NCBI GenBank assembly: GCA_021234535.1
Contig: CM037839.1
Coordinates: 11,223,419 to 11,287,418 of the forward strand
Direction of reading: 5' to 3'
DNA length: 64,000 bases
DNA from: Stichopus chloronotus
Taxonomy: Eukaryota > Echinodermata > Holothuroidea > Aspidochirotida > Stichopodidae
Every line of letters begins with the position of its first letter. Positions within the stretch are counted from its first letter, which is position 1. The position numbers were made by a program, and so were the translations under genes. Below are positions 46,301-58,300 of this stretch, in pieces. The notes under the pieces were generated by a model, which was not told the origin of the DNA, searched no databases, and saw nothing but the letters and a program-made list of their open reading frames with translations.

Positions 46301-49300
46301 ACCTTTCTCTCTTTGAAAATGTATACATGTGATGTAACATCATTATGTATATCAGACTTCAAGGGGAAATAGGGCGTTTAGAATATACCAACATGGCATA
46401 CAAATAAAATAGCCTTAGTCATTGTCAAACCATTCATTTTTATCAATAAACATCTGCAAAAGCTTCATCTCATCAAAACATTATGCATGCGTTGAGTAAC
46501 AGAAGATGTATCATTTGAATTTTGAAAAGTTTGGGTGAACAAATTATTGCTGAGCAACAAACAACTTAATTTCTATCTGTGAGAAAGTTAGTTCTTGAAA
46601 AGAAGTCTGCTGTCCTTCCTTCTTTTGAATAACCTATCATTCTATGTCCACAAACATTGGTTTTGAAAATATGTTTGTTTTCCATGAAACAAACGCCCTA
46701 TTTCCCTTTAAGTATATGTTATGACATCAGTTATTTATGCTTTTGTTAATTTGCGTGATGCCTCATTGAGTCACTAAATTATTTTATCTCATCATCTTAA
46801 TTTGTATCATATCTGTCTCATCTCATCATTTTTTTGTTGTCTGGCAAAATTGCAAAATGCATGAACTTTTCTGGGAGGTGTCTTTAAGTTAAGTTGCTGA
46901 AAATTTAACCTGGCAAAATTTTGACAGTGTTTCAAGTGATGATAGAACAAAATTAAACTGAAAGGTTGTTTTAAGCAAGTAAACATGCTTTGCAAGAAGG
47001 AAAAAACTTTGAGGAGACTAATAGGGGCCTGCAGGGTCGTAGCTACCAAAAACATTGTTAACATGTAGCTGCTTTTCATGGCATTAAAACTGTATTTATG
47101 AATATCAGTCTGAGTGAAGATGAACAGTGTTGTAATGTCACATTATGGTGACATGTTTCAAACTTATCATATTGTACCGACGACAATTTTTTGCGATGAT
47201 GAAAACAGTTTCACTGAAATATTTGCAATGTTTTGAAAGTGATCATTGTTGTTGTGTAGTACCAGACAAGTTTCCAGCGGCTTACCTCCAAGAAGAGCCC
47301 CCAGTGATGACCATTGGAAGCACACCTCCTCCGCCCCTGCCCTCGCCTCTTAATGACTCTACCAAGGACAACAGCTTTGGTGTCTGCTGGGAAGGAATAC
47401 AGTGAGTTATTTGCCTCTGATATTTTTCTATTTCTGGGAAAAAATATTCTCTAGATAACTGCTTAAAATTGTGAGATGTTTTAAAGTTTCTTGGGTTTAC
47501 ATTTTGTGATGCTTACAGTTGATCTACTGTTTGTTTTCAAATGAAACTTAGACAATGACCGTCTCAAACACAAAAGGTCTTTAAATTTATCAGTAACTTT
47601 ATTAACAGAGGCATTTTTCTTTTTATTTTAAAATTGGAGGGGGACTACAAAAAGTGATGCTGCTGTATAGGTGCATAATCATTTGACATAACACCTTCTT
47701 GATACCTCACCTTCTGAATGGTAACACGTTAAGCACAATGGGCCAGTTGTCAGGCCTCATAGCAGCCTAAGTTATGCCTAAAGTTTAACACTGAAACCTG
47801 CCTGTTCATAAAAGGGCAATAATTAAATGCTATGATGGCATGAAATGGAAACATAATATTTTTTGTTGATATGCTCTGAGACCAAGTTGCTTCTGTCATG
47901 TGCACTTTACACAATAGGACTGTTTTTTAACACATCTATGTATGATGTAGTCATTGTGATGTGCATATATCTTTAATGCTTTCTAGACGTCGGTAAAGGT
48001 ATTATGTACCAAGAGATAGAAACACTTTCATCAAGATTGACATTAATCCCAAAGAAAGGACACCCTCACTAATTAGCCTATTGTGCTTTAAATAAAATAT
48101 GATCTATTATATTTAGATGAATAAACTGAAATTTATCAATGTTTTCAAATTATTTGGTTGATTCTTTAATTAGGAAAACTGAAAAAAGCAAACAACATAA
48201 ACTGCTCAGTATTGAAAAGCAAAGAAAGTTAAAACAAACTTGAATATAACATCAAAACTGTTTGAAATTTCAAAATTCAACATGAACATATCCACAGTCT
48301 TTTCTCAGTGTATCTTTTCCTTACCTACCACTTTATGTTGTGATAAGCTTGTCATATTGCCGTTTTCATATTGCTGTCATATGATACCGTGTTTGATTAG
48401 TATTTGGGATGTTGATTGTGCTCTCTGTATACCTTGTGCACAATTCCCCTTTTATGACATCTTTCTAATCTCCAAGGAACATCATCAGCCAAAAGGCAAT
48501 CTCTGAGATTTTATTAGATCTTTGGAAAGATCAAAGGTATTTTGGTGCAGTTTCAAGCTTAATCATGAAAGGTAAGACTTCATCCCTTGCGTAGTATATT
48601 TGTAATTGTCGATGTAAGACAACCATTGCCAGTGACAAATATGTGATGCATTGAGATAACTTATGAGTTGTGATTGCGAGGGATACTGTGCAGTTAAATA
48701 TGATATGATGTAGTTTGATGAGATCGGATAGAATATGTGATGTTTGATGGTGTGTGATAGGATAACCTTTTATGTGGGACAGGATGAGGTACATCATGGG
48801 ATATCTCTTGAACATTTTCACATGATATGGGAAAAGAGCATGGTATCATCAGCTGTGATTTTGAATGGATTAAGTCTGTGATGGGATGCACTGTTCTGTT
48901 GGATAAAATGGGTTATGATTCAGTGAGACAATAGTAAGATGATAACTGAATTTTGTTTTTCTTTTTTATGTTTTCTTTTCTACTAATTTCTCTCATTTTG
49001 TTCATGAATTAGATTTGCAACACTATCTATAGATCAGAGCCTTTACAAGATCATGGCGACTTAATAAATCAACTTTTTGCTAAGTATGTGTAACACCCTA
49101 CACAATGTTCATAATTGTTTTTCTTTCTCCTTTACATTTTTAAATGAAGAACCATCCACAACGCCACCGAGGTTGACAGCAGCGGTTGAATCTGTGGATT
49201 CAGTGAAAATCGATCTCTTGAAAGATCTCAAAGCAGATGCAGAGGATAAGGATACCACATCCTTGGATTTGATCAATCTAGTGACTGATTATCATAAGAA

Positions 49301-52300
49301 CAGAAGGAATTTATGGGACAAGAGGATTGAAAAGTACCTAACTACTCAAAATGACGCCAGACAAATTTGCAGTGGTGATGATGATGCCGTCGTTAAGATC
49401 AGTTGGGGTGAGGTTACGCAAAGTAAACAGTACAGATGTTTATTATAAAAGCACAATGCTTTTGTCATTACTTTGTGAATAAAGTATGATTTATGTGCTA
49501 AACAAAGAACTGTAGTACAAACAGTTATCGCTTTAGTTGCAAATGTGACAAAGGTTGAAAGCAGCAAGGAAACATTTCTGCAGTCGGAGTAGAAGTTTGT
49601 GTTATATCAACTAGATGTTGCAAGACATTTGGCTGAAATGTCCAGTCTTACAAAGTTAGGCATAATTCAATCCACAGGCATTTCCCTGGTTAGGTATTTT
49701 CAAGGGACTCAGGATATGACCTCTTCATTTGAAACTTGTCAAACTATGACCATAACTGTGCAGTTTTGATTTCCTTTTATTTTTCTAGTGCACATTTCTC
49801 CATATAGCAAATGGAATTTAAATATTGTAGATGTTCCCCACTGGTTCCTATGCAGGTTTGTGAAAAATCAATACTGACATCTTCTTTTCAGTGAAGTTCT
49901 TTGGTTAAGAACATTGTTTAGAAATAACATTAAAATTTCCATCTGTTCTTTTTTAGTTATTTACATCACCTTTTTTCCCCACAGCTGACGGTGACCCACT
50001 TCTAAGCAAGGTATCACTGAATGCACTGTGCGACAGCAAGGTCAAGGCAGAAAAAGAGAGTGATTCCAGTCAAAGTAAAATTGACACCAAAAAGTTTCAG
50101 AGTTTGTCTTCAAAGATTGCAAACATGATGAAAACCTCTAGTGCAGTAAAGAAGGAAACACCGAGTTTGCTTGTAAAGCCAAACAATGTTGAGAACACTC
50201 AAAGTCAACAATCTTCTAGAGGAAAAACAGACAAAGGTGATGTGATTCCTCAACGGGACAATTATCAGAACAAGGTCTTTGTTAATAAGAATCATCCAGA
50301 TGAAATGTGTGAAACAAAACTCGAAAAAGTGACAAAACCATCAGTGGGTGTTACTGAGAAGAAACCAGAGAAAAGAAAGTCCTACTTTAGTGATCCTCTA
50401 AGTGATATCCTCTTCCTGAGCGGTGTCACAGGGTACAGAAATAAGCTCAGAGAAGATGGAGTGAACACCAAGGCCAATGCGGACAGTTACCAGAAGCCAG
50501 ATGTGCCACATGATGGTAAAGTGAATTTGAAAACCTGTCCAGAGAGTTCCCAGAAGCATGGTGCAGCAGTGAAAGAAGATAAAACTAGAGAGAAAGGTGA
50601 TATATGTTTGAAGTGGGTTGCTTGTTCATTCTGAGTAAAGGCAACAATGTCTTGAAATCAAAAGTTTGGTTACTGTTCTCTCCATCATGTGCTTATATAC
50701 ATATGTGATATACTACCATAGGATTTGCTGTTTGTGTAAGGTTAGAACTTAATCTTAAACCAGAAGATATACCCCACCTTATAGGTTTAAGCTTTTTCTA
50801 TACCTTAAGGAATGTTATTGAATGTTATCACAATTTGGAAGCTACTTCACTACTTCAAAAGACAAACAGGAATGTTGCATGTTTGTGAGGGTATCACTGT
50901 CTATAGCTTTGTCTTTATGGCAAGTTATAGATGTTAAGTCCACAGAGGACAGGTTCATTAAGTGAATATATTCAAGATTTATTGATACAGAATGACTAAT
51001 TTAGTGAGTATATAATGACTGTATACTGTCCTGTGTGCCTAAAAATTTTTAACTCTGTGTGTGCAGTAGAAAATATCCCCACCAATGTACTATGTATTTC
51101 TGTTGGAAGAGCCTGCTTTCTTTTTTCTCCTTTTTTTCTCTCCCAGTCCATCTTTGTCAATATTGCACATTTAAGTTGATCAGTTTAAGTTGAGAGGTAC
51201 AATTGTCACCTTTCCCACCTCCAGTTGTTGTTGGTTTGTATCCCTGTGACAAGGCTTTGTGCGGTAACACTTTCCATGATATATTCATCTCCAGTAGATG
51301 GACATTTTGAGAGTTGATGGTGTCTGCTCTTACCACCGCAGATCTGTCTCCCAATGTCTCTCTTGATTTCCCTGAAGTAAGTCATTGACTTTCTTGTCCC
51401 CATTCTCTACAGGTCTGATCCTGCAAGACCCCAAGTCTACTTCCGACACCAGCCAGTGCACAGTGGAGTCTACTGAGTTGTTTTCTACTGGCAAAGATGA
51501 AACGACGCAACAGCAAAAGAAGATAAAACGAAGCAAGACGAGTATTATAACAGTTAAGATCACTGGTTAGTTTACATCATCAAATCAGTAACTTGTACAG
51601 GATATTCTGTTCTTGCATTTTACAGCTGTTTCAAAAACTTATAAGCTTTGTGAATTGTATTAAGGAGGATGTGCCACTGTGATAGCTTTTTGCTCCATGT
51701 ATTGAAATGAATATATTCACCAATCATCTGGCATGGTTACCCACACACCTTTTGAGTTCTGGCCCTTTTCTTTGCATGTATGTAGTAGCCCAAGTGAGCT
51801 CAATCTTTCTTCTTCTTTTTACTCAAGTTTTTATATCATTAGTAATTTAGTCATGCACATTAAACCAGATACTTTCTCAGAGAAAAAGAAACATCCAGCT
51901 GCACCTCATATAGAAATAATTGTTGTACATTTTGAAAAGCAGTTTGCACCACCTACTAAAAGGTACTTTCACTTTAGGCATTCCTTTTTATCATTTTGTA
52001 AAAACAATTGTATGTTGTGTATAAATACAATGGGTTCTCAATTTCCTGATCATTTCCCTCTTCACACCCCCCCCCCCTTCCTCTAACGACCATTCCAGTA
52101 GCTGCCCTCCTTCCCGCCCATGCACAGATCCTTATCCTTCCTTTTAAATCTCCACCTTTTTGCCAGGATGTTGTCTCTGAATGAACCACTACCTTTGCAA
52201 ATGTATCTTATTTCTTGCTTCTACTCATCTGACCTAGATGTATACAAGTCAGTCTTGGATGTCATTGAGCAGCATGGGAGACCATTCTTCAAGCAACTCC

Positions 52301-55300
52301 AGATCGACGGCGTCATCCCATTGTCTTTCTCCTTTGCATTGCTGAAGTCCGATACCATTCGTTCTCTTGTCCAACAAGAGTTTGAGGGGCCCAAGGATTG
52401 TGTGAAACAAGGTGAGGTGAAATAATAAATGCAGATATCACCATCTTCATGTCTTGTGATGGATAGGTTGGCTCTGAGTAGAGTCAATCATTGTTAGTGA
52501 ATAATCCAGGCTAATGGTGATACACAACATTGAGTCATTACAGTCAAGAAAATATCACCAAATATTTGTGAAAAAAGTTGAAGTATATACTGAAAAATGA
52601 TAATATATCATCCCCACATATATTGCTGTGCCAACTGCTCCTTTTCTTGGCACAATGAGTGAATGTGGCTTCCCAAACCTGCCCACTCATAAATGCAGTG
52701 TATAACTGCGGTGTATAACTTTTCAAATCATCCAATGAGTGGATGGTTGTTTGCACTACTCAGAGGGCTAGTATAAATCAGATTTAATGAGGCTTTAATG
52801 AAAATGAGGTCTTCCAGCCTGTGACAATTCTGTAACCGTGAATTGTCACTGTGAGAATTTAATTAATGTAATTTTACACATTGCTTTGCTGTTCTGGTTA
52901 TTTTTCAGCTGCAAGCAAAAAGACGTTACAAGGCCTCACTCAGTTATATGTTTGTCTGTCTACCTCTGAAACTGTCCTTCGTTGCAACCTCAACACAGCA
53001 ATAGCAGGACTGAATGCTATGCTACAAAAATACCAATCAGTTATCCAAGGTGAGAAATTTAGTTGTTTTCTGGCAATCATGCAAAATTGTTTTATAAAAT
53101 TAAATTTTTTTTGAGTAGTGGTCTTTAAGTAGAAACCTCTAAAGCATTTGCAAATCACAGAATTTCTTCTAGTCTAAGATAATTTACAGACAAAAATAAC
53201 ACAATGGCAACGATAAACATTTTTTTTCTAATCTTAACAAAACCTGTAAAATTTCTTTGTTGGTTTTTGAAAAGGAACAAACTTGTACTGCTTGGTTCCT
53301 TTGGTTTATTTCAATAAATAGTTTGCCTTTTATGATTGGTTCATGTTTTCTGTATGCATCTTCAAGGTACACTTGATCCCTTGCATAAAAGTCTGGTTAA
53401 AACAGAAAAGAAGATGGAAAATTGCTGGAGACAGAATCCAAAGATAACAGAATTGACCAAACAGATCAACTTGTGGTATAGAAAGAAAACAATGAAAGCT
53501 GGTGAAGAACTGGACCTAAAGGTATCCCATAATTAATTTGTCACGTTTCACAACCTACGAGAAGTAATGACACATGCATTGCTGGGATTTGAACTGAAAA
53601 AGGTGTACAATGTTTATTCCCAGCAGGATTCAAGTCACGTAGTCCAACGGAAAAACTTTTCCAAAACTGCTGACACAATCAATCAGATACCAGTTAATGT
53701 GAGCATTGACTGCAGTGATGCTGTGAAGCAACAAAATCCAGTTCACATTATGGGATTCTGATTATCTTGCAAAGTTATGATGGATGTCATCTAAGCTGGA
53801 TGATGCATCTGTGCTTCTTTGTCTTTCTTTGCCTGATTGTTGTACAAACTGTGTGATTATGTGACTTGTTTAAATGTGCTTCAGCTTTTATTGGTCCAAG
53901 TAAAGGACTATGTGGAATTAATGAACCATCCTCTGACCAAACATGGTAAAATGGAACCATGGCATCCAGGTCAAAAGTGGTTGTTGCAAAGGTAGAACAG
54001 TAATGGAGAACATAATTTCACTGTGATTATATACATATAATTGTTGATATATTAAATCTCTTAGCAGACTAGTGTTGTACGCTAATGAAACCTACCACCC
54101 AGCTCCCACATGCAGTTGACATAGTTACGGTCTTTAAAATGAGCCATATTTCATTTCCAGTCATTTTCCAAGCTGTTTTGATAACTGCTAAAAATCTTTC
54201 CCTCATCTTAACTTTCAGAGTACTGCTCTGACTCTGTCATACTCTGCAATACATTTAGGTATTACAATTTCATTTAGGTGTTACAATTTAGGTATTACAA
54301 TTAGGTGTTACAATCAAGCTCTTTATTGCTTCAAAGGCAGAATCATCCCTTTTTGCAAGTAAACGGTGTATCTTGCAGAGTGTTATACACATGACAGCTA
54401 TATTTCCAATGTTGTTATCAAGTTGTTGTTCATGCTATTAATTTAGGAGTGTTGACCAATATGCAAATTTATGACCTCAAGGGACTCACCTGATATGCCT
54501 TATGAATATCCTTTGTTTACTTAAACCTTTATTTTCCATTTAACAATGGAGAATTTCTGTGTCCTGAGGGTCTTAAGTGGAAGCGTGTATTATTTAAAAA
54601 TATTGATTTCACTTACCAATGTGAAACCTTGGTAATTTAGGGACAAAATTATATAGGCCCAACGAAAGAAATACTGTGCAACACTTTACATCATCTGTTT
54701 TGGGTTTTCACCAAATTTTGAAAAACAAACATATATGGTAATAGACATAAACACAATTACAATTAATGGATTGTTATCACTCAGGGTCTCACTTTGCAAC
54801 TTCTGAATGGCTCTTTTCTAGTTGCATGCCACTTGGTATTTAAAGACTCTGACATACTACCTGACAGCTACAGTGACCAAACTCTTCCTACTGAAATTAT
54901 TGCCCAAACAAGTTATTGAACAAAAATTCTGCACTCCAAAAAGCCAGTTGTAGGCATTAGATTGTCATATTTCAAGATGACAGATATTCATCTGCAGATT
55001 TTACTACATTCTCCAGACTTAGTTTTTGTTACTTTCAGATCATTTCTTTTTTATTCTGTCTTAGGTTCTAATCATACTGAAGAAACATTACCCATCTTTG
55101 GCAAACACCATTCTCACAGCATTAAACTCTATCATGGGTATGGTATGGAATAATTTGTTGATCTTGCAGATTTTATTAGTCCATGATATTAAAGGGAAAT
55201 AAGGTGTTTGTTTTAATGCAAAAAAAGGTATTTTTAAGTCAGTATTTGTGAACACACAATGATAGATTATTCCAAATAAGGAACCATAAGGGCGTTCTTT

Positions 55301-58300
55301 TCAAGAAGTACGTTTCTCACAGAGAGAAGCTCAGTTATTTGTTCTCCCAAACTGTCAAAATTGCTGCGATTCGTATTCAGTAACTTATCTTGCGTAAAGT
55401 TTTGAGAAGATGAAGCTTTTGCACATGTTTATTGATGAGCCTGAGTGGTCTTACAGTGAGTAGAGCTATTTTCTTTGTGTGCCACATCGGTGCATTTTAA
55501 ATGCCCTATTTCCCTCAGGTGCTAGTATCTCTTGAACATTTAGTAGCATTCTTGACCCTTTTACTCATCATTTTAACTGCATACTCTTTTGAAAGTTAGG
55601 GTCACAACCATTGAGTATTTGTATTGTCAATTAGCATTCAGTCCTGATCAGTTGACACATTACGAGTGCTTTATTAAATTGATTTCATTGGAATTGTGAG
55701 TAAACTGTAGGATTTGAGTGTCTGCAGACTACACTGTTTGTTATATATGCAAAGCTCTGGAATAAGAAACCTATCCAGAATCAATCAGTCCTCTGTCTAC
55801 CAGAACTAGACATGTAGCTGAGTGGCACATGTGTCAGACGAATTGGGTTAAATGTTGAGTATAAGCCTTCATTTTAACAGTCATTGGCCCAATCAATCTC
55901 ATGCAGGTCTCCCCTGCCAGATTTGTTATTTGCTCTCAAGACAGACTCTTGTTTTCTGTATTCATGATTCACTTCTCTCAAAGACAGTTGGATACGATGC
56001 TCAGTTACTTGGATGTCGTGTAAAGTTTTTGAATCATTGTACTGGTTTATAGGACTGAGGGCGACATCACTGGACCCATCGATGCCAGCATCTCCTGCCG
56101 CAATGTCTGAGGCTCTTGATTCCTCCAACTGCATTGTGGTGGTGTCATCTCGGATTGACCAGGACTTTCTGTGGGCCCAGTTCTCGCTGGTGGTGGAATA
56201 CGAGGCCGGGGAGGGCCCTTCAATATGGCAGAATATCTGCACCAGACAGAACATACGTCACCTTGGCCTGAAGATGGAGGGCAGACAAGGAGATGAAGAA
56301 AAGACAGGTAAATAATCCCATCTTGTAATTCAGTGATGACAATAAAAGAGAAAGGGGGATGGGACTGGGTGTTATCTTGCTGTTGGCTGTTCAGTACAAG
56401 TTTGTGTATATATAGTTTAGAAATTAATATGATCAGTTCAGGTGTAGCTTCACTTCAGTTTGAGGATTGGCTTAGACAAAGTGAGGCCTCTTTTAATGGC
56501 TGGAATGATACTGCCACAATACATAGACATCTGCTCAGCTAGTTCCCTTGCACTCAAGAAAGTTTGGTGATATATTTTAATGTAACATAGAATTCAAAAC
56601 TGACATTATGTTCATTATTTCTGTAATTTATTAGTTATAGAATTTCTAATATGATCTCTCTTGCAGAAATGATCAAATCTGAGACTGGTGCAAAATCTAC
56701 GGTTTCTCTAAAACTTCTTTGCTCTCCAAGGATCACCGAAGACCCAGAGTTGTTACGTCTGCTGGAATCAAAGTAAGTTCTTACAGTCAGTTAGTTCCAG
56801 CATTTCATGCGGAATATTTCCAAAATGATATGACAAAAAACATGGTAAATAAACTAATACTGATGAACATTTAATTCAAATATCAAAGGTACCTTGCCAA
56901 AATTTTGCTTTCTTTATGAGCACTAGTTTGGTGTGCTTTTTAAGATAAGATAATTGTGCTATTAGTTGCTTTGCAATAGACAGACACCAACATCTTGTTA
57001 AATTTAAAGATTTGCTGTGTTGACCCCCAAAATTATTAACACTAAAAGAGTGTTGTTTATGACTAATGTGCTAAACTGACATGCGCTTCATCAATCAGTG
57101 AGCAATTTGCTGTCTTAAGTCTTACATTCTCATTATCTGTGGAAGTGAACTATTGAATGCATGGACTCAGTTTTAAATTGTTTGTTGGTGTAAACTGACA
57201 CAACTTTACTGAAACTGAAAGAAATATTTGCAACGTACACAAGAAGCTGCAATGGTCATTTTACGATTATGTATGTTGAATTGTGTTAAATATTTTTAGC
57301 TGAAGACCGCTACCTGTCAGGGTTTAGAAACAGCAGGTCCTAGGGACATCTACTTGGCTTCACAGTAACTCCAAAATAGAACCAATCGGAATGTGTGGAG
57401 AAATTGGAGGAGATCAGCTGTTATATCAGTGCTCCATGCAGGCTTACATTGCTGCACAGAGCGATGCAAGACGGGGATTCACGAAGGAAAGTGTTTCGCA
57501 TTTTTGTTTTGCAGATACGACATCACAGTCCTTGAGCGAAACTACCCTGACAACGTAAACAGCGTCTGTGCTGATATTACCATTGACGTTGTGACCGGGG
57601 TAATGATGTTAACGCCCCAGGATATCCTGAAGATAGGTATCGAAGGCCTGACAAAACGAGTCAACTTGTTCTCACAGCAGTACCAGAAACTCTGGGTGCT
57701 GATCAGTGGTAAACAGGAGGAAAATAGGTAACAAAAATGATCACCAACTACTGAGCATTTCATCTGTAATAATCTTTAATAGACAACTATGTAACTGAGG
57801 ATGATCAGAAGTAATACCCAAGAGTGACTTTCTTGGAATTGTCCACTCCCTTTTGGACTTAAAAGTCAGTGTTCTCATGGATTGACTTAACAAAAGTAAA
57901 ATCAACAGTAAGTTGTCGCAGTGTGCAAATTCTGTTAGGTGCTCTTTGAGAGGAATGTAACTTTGTCTATTTGGTACCAAAGAATCAGACAATTAGATGT
58001 CTCTCTAAAATCTTTGTGTAGTACTTGCAAACAGAAGTGTATATATTAAAGTAACTAAACATGAACTGAAAATGTTTCAATTAACTTTTTAAGCAAATTT
58101 GTAGATATAGCCAAGAAAGTGATTTTAACACTTTGCATAATACTGAATGTAGTTGACAATCTTGTATCCTCAAAATTGACCTTCACCAAAGTTTGTTGAA
58201 AAAGTTCCCTGTCTTCAGAATGAGCAGCATTCCACATTGCAATAATTTATATGGCATCGTCTAAAAACAGAAGTACCTGAACCTTCCTTGATCAGGCCCC

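Noticed and set aside
48590..48900. Purine-rich degenerate repeats (TGATATGATG-like) resembling a satellite
   Set aside because: No regular period could be followed; treated as low-complexity intron sequence.
49015..49075. Exon-like open stretch [20 protein letters not shown] with acceptor and gtatgt donor
   Set aside because: Needs phase 0 in and gives phase 2 out, which fits neither exon 10 nor exon 11; those two join perfectly without it.
55065..55137. Alternative reading of exon 17 as [19 protein letters not shown]
   Set aside because: Needs a phase 1 predecessor. Exon 16 ends in phase 0, and the phase 0 reading [20 protein letters not shown] suits the fold better.
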